Source: an uncultured Muribaculaceae bacterium
Lineage (GTDB): Bacteria > Bacteroidota > Bacteroidia > Bacteroidales > Muribaculaceae
Reading direction: 5' to 3'
Assembly: GCA_910589055.1 (NCBI GenBank)
Contig: CAJURN010000018.1
Location: 1-64,000 of the forward strand
DNA length: 64,000 bases
Notes under the pieces: generated by a model
Databases searched by the model: none
Told to the model about the DNA's origin: nothing
What the model saw: the letters and a program-made list of their open reading frames with translations, nothing else
In this document: positions 33,155 to 42,774 of the stretch, piece by piece
How positions within the stretch are numbered: the first letter of the stretch is position 1
Layout of the letters: each line of letters begins with the position of its first letter
Made by a program: the position numbers and the translations under genes

Positions 33155-36154
33155 ATGAAAAATCTATTGATTGCATTGCTGCTCATGCTGCCGCTCGCAG
33201 CCGCAGGACAACACACTGTCAACGGTACGGTTTTCGATGCCGCAACGGGAGAAACCCTCATCGGTGCTTCCGTTCAGGTCGAAGGCACCTCCGTGGCTAC
33301 AATTACCGATATCGACGGTAATTTCCGCATCACCCTCCCGCCGGGGAAAGATAAACTGAGTGTGAGCTACATCGGCTACAACCGAAAGGTAGTATCGGTG
33401 GGCAAGAATTCGGAAATCAAAATCCGTCTCGAAGAGAGCTCCAACAGCCTTGACGAAGTCGTGGTTGTGGGTTACGGCGCGCAGAAGAAGGAAACACTTG
33501 TCGGCTCGATTTCATCAATCAAGTCGAAGGAGCTTGTGAGCGTCCCGGCAACGAACCTCACCCAGACACTCGCCGGTAAGGCCTCAGGTCTTGCCGTGGT
33601 GCAGTCGTCGGGCGAAATCGGCCGCGATGAGGCTCAGATTTTCATCCGAGGCAAGGCCACCTTCGCAGGCGAGAGCGCCCAGCCGCTCATTATCATCGAC
33701 GGTGTGATTCAGGACAGCTTCTCGCAACTCGACCCCAACGAAGTAGAGACCATCAACATTCTCAAGGACGCCTCGGCCACAGCCGTCTACGGCGTAAAAG
33801 GTGCCAACGGTGTCATCATCGTAACCACCAAGCGTGGTATCGAAGGCAAGCCCCAGGTTTCGCTCACGGCAAATGTGGCCGTAAGCAGTCCCATGCGACT
33901 CCACAAGCCCATCGAAGGCTACCGTACGGCTCTGCTGCGAAACGTGCTTGACAATGCTGCCGGAATACAGATGAGCTATACCGCCGACCAGCTTATGAAC
34001 TGGCGCACCAAAGCCTCTCCCTACACCGAACCCGACATCGACTGGATGGACGAGATTATGAAAGGCTCTTCCACCCAGCAGCAATACAATGTGAATGTGC
34101 GTGGCGGTACAAAGGCTGTACGCTACTTCATCTCAGGCGGATTCTTCACTCAGGATTCTCCCTTCCGCAATGATGACATCACCAACTTCAACCGCTTCAA
34201 CTTCCGCTCGAACCTCGACATTGACGTGACCCGCGAATTCAGTGTGTCGCTCAATCTCAATTCACGTGTCGAGAGCCGTACCTATCCTTACAATCTCTTC
34301 TACAACTCATGGAGCGTGTACCACGACGCGTATTCCCAGTCCGGTATTAAGTACCCCGTCTACAACATGGACGGCTCCTACGCTCCCAACAACATCATAT
34401 CGCGCATCAAGGATTCCGGTCAGGGCAAGAGCAAGCGCTCGGTGCTTGATGTGGCCTTCACAGCCGAGTACAAGCTCGACCGCCTGCTCAAGGGTCTTGC
34501 AGTCAAAGGTCAGGTGGCCTACAATGACAATACATCCCACTCCAAGCTCTATACAAAGCAGGCAGCCATCTATGACTACAAATATGAAACCGATACTTAC
34601 CTCCTGCTTACACCGGGACGCCCCGTGCATTACGACTGGGACGACGTGGGCAATGCCCGACGCCTTTACTGGGAGGCTGCCCTGACTTATGCCGGGGATT
34701 TCGGAAAGAACAAAATCAATGCCCTCGTGCTCTTCAACCAGATGCTCCATGGCGACCATGCCGGTCAGGACTACGCCACACAGGGTCTGGTGGGACGTGT
34801 GACCTACAACTACGGCGAGCGCTATCTTGCCGAGGTCAATTTCGGTCTCAACGGTTCAGAGAACTTCGCTCCCGGAAAGCGCTACGGATTCTTCCCCGCC
34901 TTCTCGCTTGGCTGGATTATGTCGCGTGAGAAATTCTGGGAAAATGCAGGACTCAGCGACATCGTGAGCCACTTCAAGATCCGCGCATCCCTCGGTTGGG
35001 TCGGCAACGACCGTGCCTGGGCTTATGTGAGCGAGACAAACACTACCGAGGAGCAGCGTTTCATCTATCTCCAGCAGTACATCTACTCGGGCGGCTATAT
35101 TTTCGGCGACACAAGCATCGGCGGCATCCGCAGCTCGCTTGTTGCCAACCCCGATGTGACATGGGAAAAATCACGCAAGTTCAATGTCGGCTTCGAGACC
35201 CGTCTTCTCCGCGACGAGATTTCCCTTACAGCGGAGTACTTCAACGAATACCGTAAGGACATCCTTACTCAGAACGAGAATATTCCGTCTTATTTCGGCG
35301 CAACATCTGTGCCTGCCAATATCGGCCGCATCCGCAACCAGGGTGTTGAAATCGAACTTGGCTACGACAAGGCAATCAACCGCGACTTCTCATTCTATGT
35401 GAAAGGCAACTTCAGCTTTGCACGGAACAAGATTCTTGAAAAGGGTAGTGCACGCGGCGTACTTCCTTATCAGCGCCCCGAAGGCTTCGCCATCGACACT
35501 CCGCTGAAATATGTGACTCTGGGCTACTTCCAGTCCTACGAGGAAATTGAAAACAGCCCTTCACAGCTCGGAATCTCGGGTAATGTGGAGGTAAATCCCG
35601 GCGACCTCAAGTACAAGGATATCAACGGCGACGGCGTTATCGACCGTTTCGACCAGATTCGAGTTGGCTTCCCCACCACGCCTGAGATTCAGTACGGATT
35701 CAATGTGGGTCTCTTCTGGAAAGGCTTCGACGTGTCGGCTCTCTTCCAGGGCGTGGCAAATGTGTCCTACGACAAGAACTGGGAAATCATGTGGGCCTTC
35801 TCCAACAATGACAATGTGTTCCCGCGTCATTGGTACTACTGGACTCCCGAAATGGGTGATGACGCGGCGCAGTACACCGAGATGTACGGCAAATACCATA
35901 ACAACGAGGCCGGAGCCGACTACACCCTCTCGAGCGGCAGCTATATCCGCTTCAAGAACCTCGACATTGGCTACACGCTCCCGGCATCGGTGACTGAGAA
36001 TATTTTCATCAATCAGATACGTGTCTACATGTCGGCCCTGAACCTTTGCACATGGTCGAAGGAGAAGGGTCTCGACCCCGACAACCGCGACAACCGAGGC
36101 GGAACAATGCCTCCGTCGCGCAGCTTCAACTTCGGTGTAAACATTAATTTCTAA
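33155..36154 (+). CDS. susC: SusC/RagA family TonB-dependent outer-membrane transporter
   Basis: This 999-residue protein has signal peptide 'MKNLLIALLLMLPLAAAGQ', a CarboxypepD_reg-like domain (about 20-105, 'VNGTVFDAATGETLIGASV') and a linker 'LDEVVVVGYGAQKKETLVGS'. A TonB plug ('NILKDASATAVYGVKGANG') and a 22-strand barrel follow, ending in Phe ('NFGVNINF'). With the adjacent SusD it should import oligosaccharides, probably mannosides given the neighbours. Spacing to susD is 8 bases. Part of a run with no internal promoter seen. Confidence 0.95.
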   Translation: MKNLLIALLLMLPLAAAGQHTVNGTVFDAATGETLIGASVQVEGTSVATITDIDGNFRITLPPGKDKLSVSYIGYNRKVVSVGKNSEIKIRLEESSNSLDEVVVVGYGAQKKETLVGSISSIKSKELVSVPATNLTQTLAGKASGLAVVQSSGEIGRDEAQIFIRGKATFAGESAQPLIIIDGVIQDSFSQLDPNEVETINILKDASATAVYGVKGANGVIIVTTKRGIEGKPQVSLTANVAVSSPMRLHKPIEGYRTALLRNVLDNAAGIQMSYTADQLMNWRTKASPYTEPDIDWMDEIMKGSSTQQQYNVNVRGGTKAVRYFISGGFFTQDSPFRNDDITNFNRFNFRSNLDIDVTREFSVSLNLNSRVESRTYPYNLFYNSWSVYHDAYSQSGIKYPVYNMDGSYAPNNIISRIKDSGQGKSKRSVLDVAFTAEYKLDRLLKGLAVKGQVAYNDNTSHSKLYTKQAAIYDYKYETDTYLLLTPGRPVHYDWDDVGNARRLYWEAALTYAGDFGKNKINALVLFNQMLHGDHAGQDYATQGLVGRVTYNYGERYLAEVNFGLNGSENFAPGKRYGFFPAFSLGWIMSREKFWENAGLSDIVSHFKIRASLGWVGNDRAWAYVSETNTTEEQRFIYLQQYIYSGGYIFGDTSIGGIRSSLVANPDVTWEKSRKFNVGFETRLLRDEISLTAEYFNEYRKDILTQNENIPSYFGATSVPANIGRIRNQGVEIELGYDKAINRDFSFYVKGNFSFARNKILEKGSARGVLPYQRPEGFAIDTPLKYVTLGYFQSYEEIENSPSQLGISGNVEVNPGDLKYKDINGDGVIDRFDQIRVGFPTTPEIQYGFNVGLFWKGFDVSALFQGVANVSYDKNWEIMWAFSNNDNVFPRHWYYWTPEMGDDAAQYTEMYGKYHNNEAGADYTLSSGSYIRFKNLDIGYTLPASVTENIFINQIRVYMSALNLCTWSKEKGLDPDNRDNRGGTMPPSRSFNFGVNINF

Positions 36155-36162
36155 TCGACATC

Positions 36163-37803
36163 ATGAAAAAATATATAGTGGCAACAGCGATTTCGGCGGC
36201 TTTGGCTCTGTGCTCCTGCAACGACTTCCTTGACAGAGCGCCGGATCTCAACCTCGATGAGGAAAAGGTGTTTTCCGACTACGAGACAGCATACAAGTAT
36301 CATGCCGACATCTATTCAAGCCTGAAAAAAGGATTCAACGTGCTCGGCTCGTTCCAGCCCGTTCCTCTGGCCTGCGCTTCCGACGAGGCTGAGGCTTCCG
36401 ACGGCTGGCACAGCTCCAATGAACTGAATATCGGCTCGTATGACGGCGTCGACAATGTGCTCGACAACAATTATATTGGTATCCGCAAGGCCAATACCTT
36501 CCTCAGCAAGGCCGATATGATTCCATTCCCCGACGAGGAAACACGCACCCGGATGCTTGGCGAGGTATATTTCCTGCGCGCCTTCTATTTCCACGAAATC
36601 GTGAAGCGCTACGGCGGCATGCCCATTCTCAACGACATCATCCTTTCGCCTAACGACAATCTCAACCTTCCGCGCAACTCCTATTCCGAATGTGTCTCGG
36701 CTATTGTTTCCGACCTTGACCGTGCCGCGGAAATGTTGCCTGTGACTTTTGACGAGGCCAACCTCGGACGCCCGACCAAGGGTGCGGCTCTTGCGCTGAA
36801 GGCACGCGTACTCCTGTATGCCGCAAGTCCTGTGTGGGACAAGGAAATTACTTCGGCCGACAAGTGGGCGCTCGCAGCTCAGGCCGCACTCGATGTAATC
36901 AACCTCAAGAACGGCGGTGCCGATGCTTACAGCCTGTACAATACAGGTGCCGGAGCCACCGACTACGAGCAGCAGTTCTTCGTGCGTCCACCCGAGAATC
37001 CGGAAGTGATTTTCTTCTACAACGACCTGCCCCAGGGATTCGACAGCGAGGAAATTTCCGTATGGGCACCTTCCGGCGAAGGTTACATGGGTAAAGGCTC
37101 GATATGGCCCACACAGAATTTCGTGGATATGTACGAGATGGCGAATGGCAAGAGCATCACCGACCCGACTTCGGGCTATGATGAGGAAAAACCTTACGAA
37201 AACCGCGATCCGCGTTTCTACAAGACCATAATTTACAACGGTTCGGTTTGGCAGGATATAACCGCCGAAACCTACGTGGGCGGTAAGCACCGTCTCAAAC
37301 TCACCAACTGCCGTACAGGCTACTTCGTCCGTAAGTATCTGCCCGAGGTCGTAAAGAGCAATTCTTCAGTGAAGAGCTACCATAACTGGCAGTATATACG
37401 TCTGGCCGAGGTTTACCTCAACTATGCAGAGGCAATCAACGAGGCCGAAGGTCCTGCCAAGGCTTATCGCTATGTCAACGCTATCCGCACCCGTTCGGGC
37501 ATGCCCGAGCTGCCTGCCGGACTGTCGCAGACCGAGATGCGCGAGCGCATCCGCCACGAGCGTGCCATCGAGCTGGCTTTCGAGGATCACCGCTGGTGGG
37601 ACGTGCGCCGCTGGAACGAAGGCGAGAAGTATTTCAACGGACCATTCTATGGCATGCAGATCTCGAAAGAAGCCGACGGAACATTCTCCATGGTGCGCGT
37701 CGTGTTTGAAAACCGTATATACTCATCCAAGATGAATCTGTATCCGATTCCCACAACCGAGCTGGACAAGAACAGCAGTTATGTGCAGAATCCCGGATGG
37801 TAA
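36163..37803 (+). CDS. susD: SusD/RagB family glycan-binding lipoprotein
   Basis: This 546-residue lipoprotein has the signal lipobox 'ALCSCNDFLDRAPD'. The N-terminal SusD region ('DEEKVFSDYETAYKYHADIY') and C-terminal SusD domain ('LAEVYLNYAEAINEAEG', 'ERIRHERAIELAFEDHRWWDVRRW') are both complete. It forms the surface lid on the SusC barrel and captures glycan. It pairs with the SusC immediately upstream. Confidence 0.95.
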   Translation: MKKYIVATAISAALALCSCNDFLDRAPDLNLDEEKVFSDYETAYKYHADIYSSLKKGFNVLGSFQPVPLACASDEAEASDGWHSSNELNIGSYDGVDNVLDNNYIGIRKANTFLSKADMIPFPDEETRTRMLGEVYFLRAFYFHEIVKRYGGMPILNDIILSPNDNLNLPRNSYSECVSAIVSDLDRAAEMLPVTFDEANLGRPTKGAALALKARVLLYAASPVWDKEITSADKWALAAQAALDVINLKNGGADAYSLYNTGAGATDYEQQFFVRPPENPEVIFFYNDLPQGFDSEEISVWAPSGEGYMGKGSIWPTQNFVDMYEMANGKSITDPTSGYDEEKPYENRDPRFYKTIIYNGSVWQDITAETYVGGKHRLKLTNCRTGYFVRKYLPEVVKSNSSVKSYHNWQYIRLAEVYLNYAEAINEAEGPAKAYRYVNAIRTRSGMPELPAGLSQTEMRERIRHERAIELAFEDHRWWDVRRWNEGEKYFNGPFYGMQISKEADGTFSMVRVVFENRIYSSKMNLYPIPTTELDKNSSYVQNPGW

Positions 37804-37830
37804 TCTTAACTATTTGAACTACCTGAAGAT

Positions 37831-40629
37831 ATGAGAAATAGCAACTTCATAAGGATTACCCTGGCGGCGGTTCTGCTTGCCGCTCCCGCCGGACTGTATG
37901 CCGAAGGCACCGCGGAGGAAAGCGTGGTGGTGGGCTACACCGAGCGCCCGGCTTCGGAAGTGACAACTGCCGTCACTACCGTGAAGGCCGATGACCTTTC
38001 GCGCTCCTCACTGCTGTCGACCGAAAGCGCCCTCGCAGGCAAAGCTGCCGGACTTACCGTGATGCGCACGAGCGGCAGCCAGCCCGGAGCTGAGATTAAT
38101 GCCCTCTACATCCGTGGCGTGGGCTCGGAAAACAGCTACACGGCGCCTTACGTGCTCGTCGACGGTATCGAGCGCTCGCTCAGCAGTGTGGATGTCAACG
38201 AAATCGAATCAATCACCATACTCAAGGACGGCGCGTCCAACGCGATTTACGGCCAGCGTGGCGCCAACGGAACGATACTCGTAACCACAAAACGTGGCCG
38301 TGAGGGCAAGCCTGTGATTACATTCAGCACTCAGCTCGGATGGCAGTCGCCCACACACCGTCCCGAATTTCTCGGCTCGGCCGACTATGTGAGCTACTAC
38401 ACCAAGGCCTTGATTAACGACGGACTCAACGTACCCACCGACTTGAAATATAATCCTTCGAGCTACATGTCGGCCGACCGCAATCAGTATCTCTATCCCG
38501 ATGTGAACTGGTACGACGAATTTGTGGCCCGCAACTCCTTCCAACAGCAGTACCGCCTGTCGATGAACGGTGGCACGAAAGTCGTGCGTTACTTCATGTT
38601 TCTCGGTTACGCCGGGCAGGATGGCCTTCTCAAGCACACCGACCTCAACAATGGTTTCAATACCAACCTGAATTACGAGCGCTTCAATATCCGCGCCAAT
38701 ATCGACGCCAACATCACCAACACTCTTACAGCAGCCCTCGATATCGCTACGATAATTGAAAACCGCAACCGACCCAATGTCGAGACAGGTATGCTCTTTT
38801 CCACACTTTCCTCAATCACTCCCAACGCGATGCCCGTGACTTACGAGGACGGCTCGCTCGCCGGTACGTCGCTTTATCAGGAAAATCCTTTGGGCATGAT
38901 TTCCCGCACCGGCTACACCAAGAGCCGCAGCATCGGACTCCAGATCAGAGCGAAACTGAAGCAGGAGCTCGATATGCTCACCCCCGGATTGAGCGCGGAA
39001 CTGGTGTTCGGATATGACGGCACTTCAACCTACGGACTCACAAAAACCGAAAAATACGCCACCCACGAGCTTCAACCCGACGGAACTTTCTCGACCTACG
39101 GCGAGGACGTACCCCTGGCTCTGAACCTGAGCGCCAATGACAAGGCATATCAGTATCTGATGGGATTCTATGGCGGACTCAATTACAAGCGCTCTTTCGG
39201 AATCCACACTGTGGGCGCAAACGTGCGCTACTATCAGAATCAGCTCTTTGTCCGCGGCGACAACTCACCCTACGGCAAGCAGGGCGTCAACGGCACTGTA
39301 AGCTACGACTTCGACAAGCGATATTTCATTGACTTCGCTTTCTCCTACGACGGATCCGACGAATATGCTCCCGGAAAGCGCTTCGGTTTCTTCCCCGCGG
39401 TTTCAGCCGCCTGGAATATAAGCAACGAGAGCTTCCTCAAGGGCTCTCCGGCCGTGACACTTCTGAAATTACGCGCGTCCTACGGCGAGGCCGGCAACTG
39501 CAAGACAATCGGCTTCGACCGGTACGCATGGCAGTCGCACTGGTACGGCTACGACAACTCATGGGGCGGATACATCTTCGGCTCCGGCTTCTCCTGGAGC
39601 GACGGTGCATGGGAAGGCCGTCAGCCTAATCCTAACCTCACATGGGAGCGCACGCGCAATTACAATGTGGGCGTTGACATGTCGCTTTTCGACCGTCTTA
39701 CCGTAAATATCGACGGCTTCATCCACAAACGTGGAAACACCCTCCTTACCCTCACCAACAGCACGGCGGCTACCTTGGGCATGCCCGCTCCGTATGCCAA
39801 TATCGGTCGGGTGACAAACCGTGGATTTGAGGCGAACGTAGCCTACAACGACCGCGCCGGCAACGTCAATTATTTTGTGAATTTCAATGCCTCCTTCGCT
39901 CGCAGCCGTATCGACCGCACCGACGAGGTGGATAACCGTCCGCTGAACCTGCGCCGTACGGGACATGCCGTGGGACAGCCTTTCGGACTCGTTGCCGTGG
40001 GCTATTACAAGGATCAGGCCGATATTGACGCCTCGCCCCGCAATGCCCTCTATCGCGTGCGCCCCGGCGACATAAAATATATGGATGTGAACGGCGATAA
40101 CATCATCGACGAGACCGACGAGGTGGCGATTGGAAAGTCGGAAGTGCCCGAATGGAATCTCGGATTCTCGGCCGGTGCCGAATACAAGGGGTTTGACATC
40201 AGTTTCCTGATTTCGGCCTTCCTCGGACGCTCCGTCCTCCTTGACAATGCCAACGCCTGGGCCTTCCGCAACAACGGCAATGCCACCTCGATAGTGGCAG
40301 GTGCATGGGAAGCGGGAGTGCGCGAGGACAACGCAAGCTATCCCCGCCTGACAACCGAGGACAACCGCAACAACTACCGTACCTCGACCTACTGGCTCAA
40401 GAACGGCGATTTCCTTCGCCTGAGCAATGTCGAGATTGGCTACACCTTCCCGAAGAAGTGGATGGAGAAAGCCCGTCTGGGCGGCCTGCGCGTGTTTGCC
40501 AACGGCCAGAATCTGCTCACGGCCGATAACCTCGGAAAATATAACGTTGACCCGGAAGTCATTGATGCCGGACTCACAGGATATCCCATGACACGTTCGT
40601 TCAACTTTGGCCTTAAACTTCAATTCTAA
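37831..40629 (+). CDS. susC: Second SusC-like TonB-dependent transporter, lacking the N-terminal extension domain
   Basis: In this 932-residue protein, signal peptide (MRNSNFIRITLAAVLLAAPAG...YA) leads almost directly into 'EESVVVGYTERPASEVTTAV' and the plug ('ITILKDGASNAIYGQRGANG'). The CarboxypepD_reg-like domain seen in the first SusC is therefore absent. The barrel is complete and ends 'SFNFGLKLQF'. The two SusC proteins differ throughout, so this is not a recent duplication; it probably handles a different oligosaccharide size or linkage. It pairs with the SusD 6 bases downstream. Confidence 0.94.
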   Translation: MRNSNFIRITLAAVLLAAPAGLYAEGTAEESVVVGYTERPASEVTTAVTTVKADDLSRSSLLSTESALAGKAAGLTVMRTSGSQPGAEINALYIRGVGSENSYTAPYVLVDGIERSLSSVDVNEIESITILKDGASNAIYGQRGANGTILVTTKRGREGKPVITFSTQLGWQSPTHRPEFLGSADYVSYYTKALINDGLNVPTDLKYNPSSYMSADRNQYLYPDVNWYDEFVARNSFQQQYRLSMNGGTKVVRYFMFLGYAGQDGLLKHTDLNNGFNTNLNYERFNIRANIDANITNTLTAALDIATIIENRNRPNVETGMLFSTLSSITPNAMPVTYEDGSLAGTSLYQENPLGMISRTGYTKSRSIGLQIRAKLKQELDMLTPGLSAELVFGYDGTSTYGLTKTEKYATHELQPDGTFSTYGEDVPLALNLSANDKAYQYLMGFYGGLNYKRSFGIHTVGANVRYYQNQLFVRGDNSPYGKQGVNGTVSYDFDKRYFIDFAFSYDGSDEYAPGKRFGFFPAVSAAWNISNESFLKGSPAVTLLKLRASYGEAGNCKTIGFDRYAWQSHWYGYDNSWGGYIFGSGFSWSDGAWEGRQPNPNLTWERTRNYNVGVDMSLFDRLTVNIDGFIHKRGNTLLTLTNSTAATLGMPAPYANIGRVTNRGFEANVAYNDRAGNVNYFVNFNASFARSRIDRTDEVDNRPLNLRRTGHAVGQPFGLVAVGYYKDQADIDASPRNALYRVRPGDIKYMDVNGDNIIDETDEVAIGKSEVPEWNLGFSAGAEYKGFDISFLISAFLGRSVLLDNANAWAFRNNGNATSIVAGAWEAGVREDNASYPRLTTEDNRNNYRTSTYWLKNGDFLRLSNVEIGYTFPKKWMEKARLGGLRVFANGQNLLTADNLGKYNVDPEVIDAGLTGYPMTRSFNFGLKLQF

Positions 40630-40635
40630 GCAATC

Positions 40636-42306
40636 ATGAATCTGAAAAATATAAGTGCGAAAATATTTGTCCTCGCCGGGATTCTGTCGCTCGCCGCGTC
40701 GTGCGACGTCCTCGACAAGGAAATAGATACCAACCTCACCGAAGAGGATATCTTCTCCGACGAACGCTATGCCGCCGGATTCCTCAACAGTACCTACCGC
40801 GAGGTGCTCAGGGGCTATAACCGCCTTGACAATGCAATGATGGCATGCGCCTCCGACGAGGCTGTATGTTCCTACTCCGGCTCGGCGGTGCACAACTTCA
40901 ACTACGGAGCCATCACTGCCTCGAATAATCCCGAGAGCGAACTCTGGGGACAGATGTACAAAGGCATACGCAACGCCAACATCTTTCTCGACCAGCTCGA
41001 AGGTGTAATCAAGGATTCAGGGCTCATCGACCAAAGTGCGGCTACAAAGGCCAACTACAAGCGAATGAAGGGCGAGGCGCTTTTCCTTCGTGCCTACTAT
41101 CACTTCGAACTTGCAAAGCGCTGGGGCAATATCCAGTTGCTCGACCGCAAGATGACCGACAAGGAAATCGCTTCCGTGCCTCAGAGCACCTTCACCGAGG
41201 CTATCCGTTTCATTGTCAAGGACTGTGACGAGGCTATGGAGTACCTTCAGAATCCTCTTACCGAGACAATCAACAACGATAACAAGGGTCGTGCCACCCG
41301 GGCTTCGGCTATCGCCCTGAAATCGAGGGCGCTCCTATATCTCGCAAGTCCCTGGAACAACCCTGAGGGAAACGAGGAACTTTGGAAAGAAGCCGCCGAC
41401 GTTGCCTACGAGTTCATCACTGCCACCGGCAACGGCTCAAAAATCGGTCTCGACCCTGCGCGTTATACCGCCGCCATGCAGAATCTGCTCTTCGTGTCGA
41501 CTCCTTACAGCAAGGAAGTGCTCTTCTCGAGCGACTATGAGCTTGTCAACGACATCGAGCGCTACAACCTGCCTGTGAGCTTCGGCGGATACGGCTACAC
41601 CAATCCCACCCAGGAGCTTGTCGACTGCTTTGAGCCGCTGAAAAATCATACAATCGACCCCGAACATCCTTACGATAATCTCGACTACCGTTTCAATCTC
41701 TACTTCTATTACAACGGTCAGCATCCCGTACCCAACAAGCCGGAGGTGATTGATACATATAACGGAGGCAAGGATGGTCCCGGACGTTCGGCCACGGCAA
41801 CCCGTACGGGCTACTACATGCGCAAGTTCACCAACTTTGCCCTTGACCTGAATAAGGGGCAGCAGGCTCGCCGCGGCTGGGTGCATTTCCGTTACGCCGA
41901 AATAATCCTGAACTACTGCGAGGCCATGAACGAATATCTCGCGGCTCCTGACAAGACCATCTACGACCAGCTCAACAAACTCCGTACCCGTGCCGGAATC
42001 GCTACCTTCGCGGTCGGCTCCCTGACTAAGGAAGAGATGCGCGAGGCAATCCGCAAGGAACGCCGTGTGGAACTCGCCTTCGAGGAACACCGCTTCTGGG
42101 ACGTGCGCCGATGGAAGGAAGGTGAGAAATATTTCAACGGCCCCGTCCACGGCATGCAGATCACTCTCAACGAAGCCGACGGAACTTTCAGCTACAAGAC
42201 GGTTGAGGTGGAGAACCGCAGCTATTCCTCCCGCATGGACTGGTATCCTATCCCCTACGATGAAATACTCCGGAATCCCGCTCTCAAGCAGAACCCCGGA
42301 TGGTAA
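40636..42306 (+). CDS. susD: Second SusD/RagB family lipoprotein
   Basis: This 556-residue lipoprotein has lipobox 'LAASCDVLDKEIDTNLTEED'. The SusD helical TPR-like scaffold and C-terminal domain are present ('RYAEIILNYCEAMNEYL', 'AIRKERRVELAFEEHRFWDVRRW'). It pairs with the preceding SusC. The downstream small lipoprotein begins 20 bases after its stop. Confidence 0.95.
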   Translation: MNLKNISAKIFVLAGILSLAASCDVLDKEIDTNLTEEDIFSDERYAAGFLNSTYREVLRGYNRLDNAMMACASDEAVCSYSGSAVHNFNYGAITASNNPESELWGQMYKGIRNANIFLDQLEGVIKDSGLIDQSAATKANYKRMKGEALFLRAYYHFELAKRWGNIQLLDRKMTDKEIASVPQSTFTEAIRFIVKDCDEAMEYLQNPLTETINNDNKGRATRASAIALKSRALLYLASPWNNPEGNEELWKEAADVAYEFITATGNGSKIGLDPARYTAAMQNLLFVSTPYSKEVLFSSDYELVNDIERYNLPVSFGGYGYTNPTQELVDCFEPLKNHTIDPEHPYDNLDYRFNLYFYYNGQHPVPNKPEVIDTYNGGKDGPGRSATATRTGYYMRKFTNFALDLNKGQQARRGWVHFRYAEIILNYCEAMNEYLAAPDKTIYDQLNKLRTRAGIATFAVGSLTKEEMREAIRKERRVELAFEEHRFWDVRRWKEGEKYFNGPVHGMQITLNEADGTFSYKTVEVENRSYSSRMDWYPIPYDEILRNPALKQNPGW

Positions 42307-42326
42307 TAATTACAAATGGAAAAAGT

Positions 42327-42773
42327 ATGAAAAAGATATATCCCGCCATCGCTATGGCTCTTACTCTCAGCCTTGCGGCAGCCTCCTGCGGCGACCCGAA
42401 CGATGCCTTCGACATGACTTCTCCGCAGGCTCAGATTTTTAACGATACCATTGAGGTGAACCGCGGCGACGTTATTACTCTCGAGGCCGTGCTGACCGAT
42501 GAGAGCGGAGTCGCATCCTACTCGATAGCCTACGACAACTGGGGCGTGATAGGGCAGGCAAGTCTTGCCGAAATCGGCAATCCCACGCGCTATGTGTTCT
42601 CCCACACAATCACAGTGCCCGACGATGCGGCGCTCGAGTGGAAAGAGAACTATCAGAAACACGATGGTTCAATCTTCAACATCACTCAGAGATACCACAA
42701 GATTGCGCTGACTTTCTATGATACCGTGCGCAACAGAAATATAGTTTACTTCTACATCAAAGTCAACGGATAA
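42327..42773 (+). CDS. DUF4625-like lipoprotein
   Basis: The 148-residue protein from ATG 42327 has a lipobox 'LAAASCGDPND'. The body is a single immunoglobulin-like beta domain ('GDVITLEAVLTDESGVASYS' then 'YHKIALTFYDTVRNRNIVYF') similar to DUF4625 proteins that often sit beside SusCD. It probably works as a surface glycan-binding protein or spacer. It is followed one base later by the GH92 start. The longer frame from 42300 would overlap the SusD stop and lacks a signal peptide at its N-terminus. Confidence 0.75.
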   Translation: MKKIYPAIAMALTLSLAAASCGDPNDAFDMTSPQAQIFNDTIEVNRGDVITLEAVLTDESGVASYSIAYDNWGVIGQASLAEIGNPTRYVFSHTITVPDDAALEWKENYQKHDGSIFNITQRYHKIALTFYDTVRNRNIVYFYIKVNG

Positions 42774-42774
42774 G

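Noticed and set aside
39559..40893. 444-codon minus-strand frame across SusC/SusD
   Set aside because: Opposite-strand shadow of GC-rich coding regions; the same applies to 23692-25161, 45870-47231 and 17247-18224.
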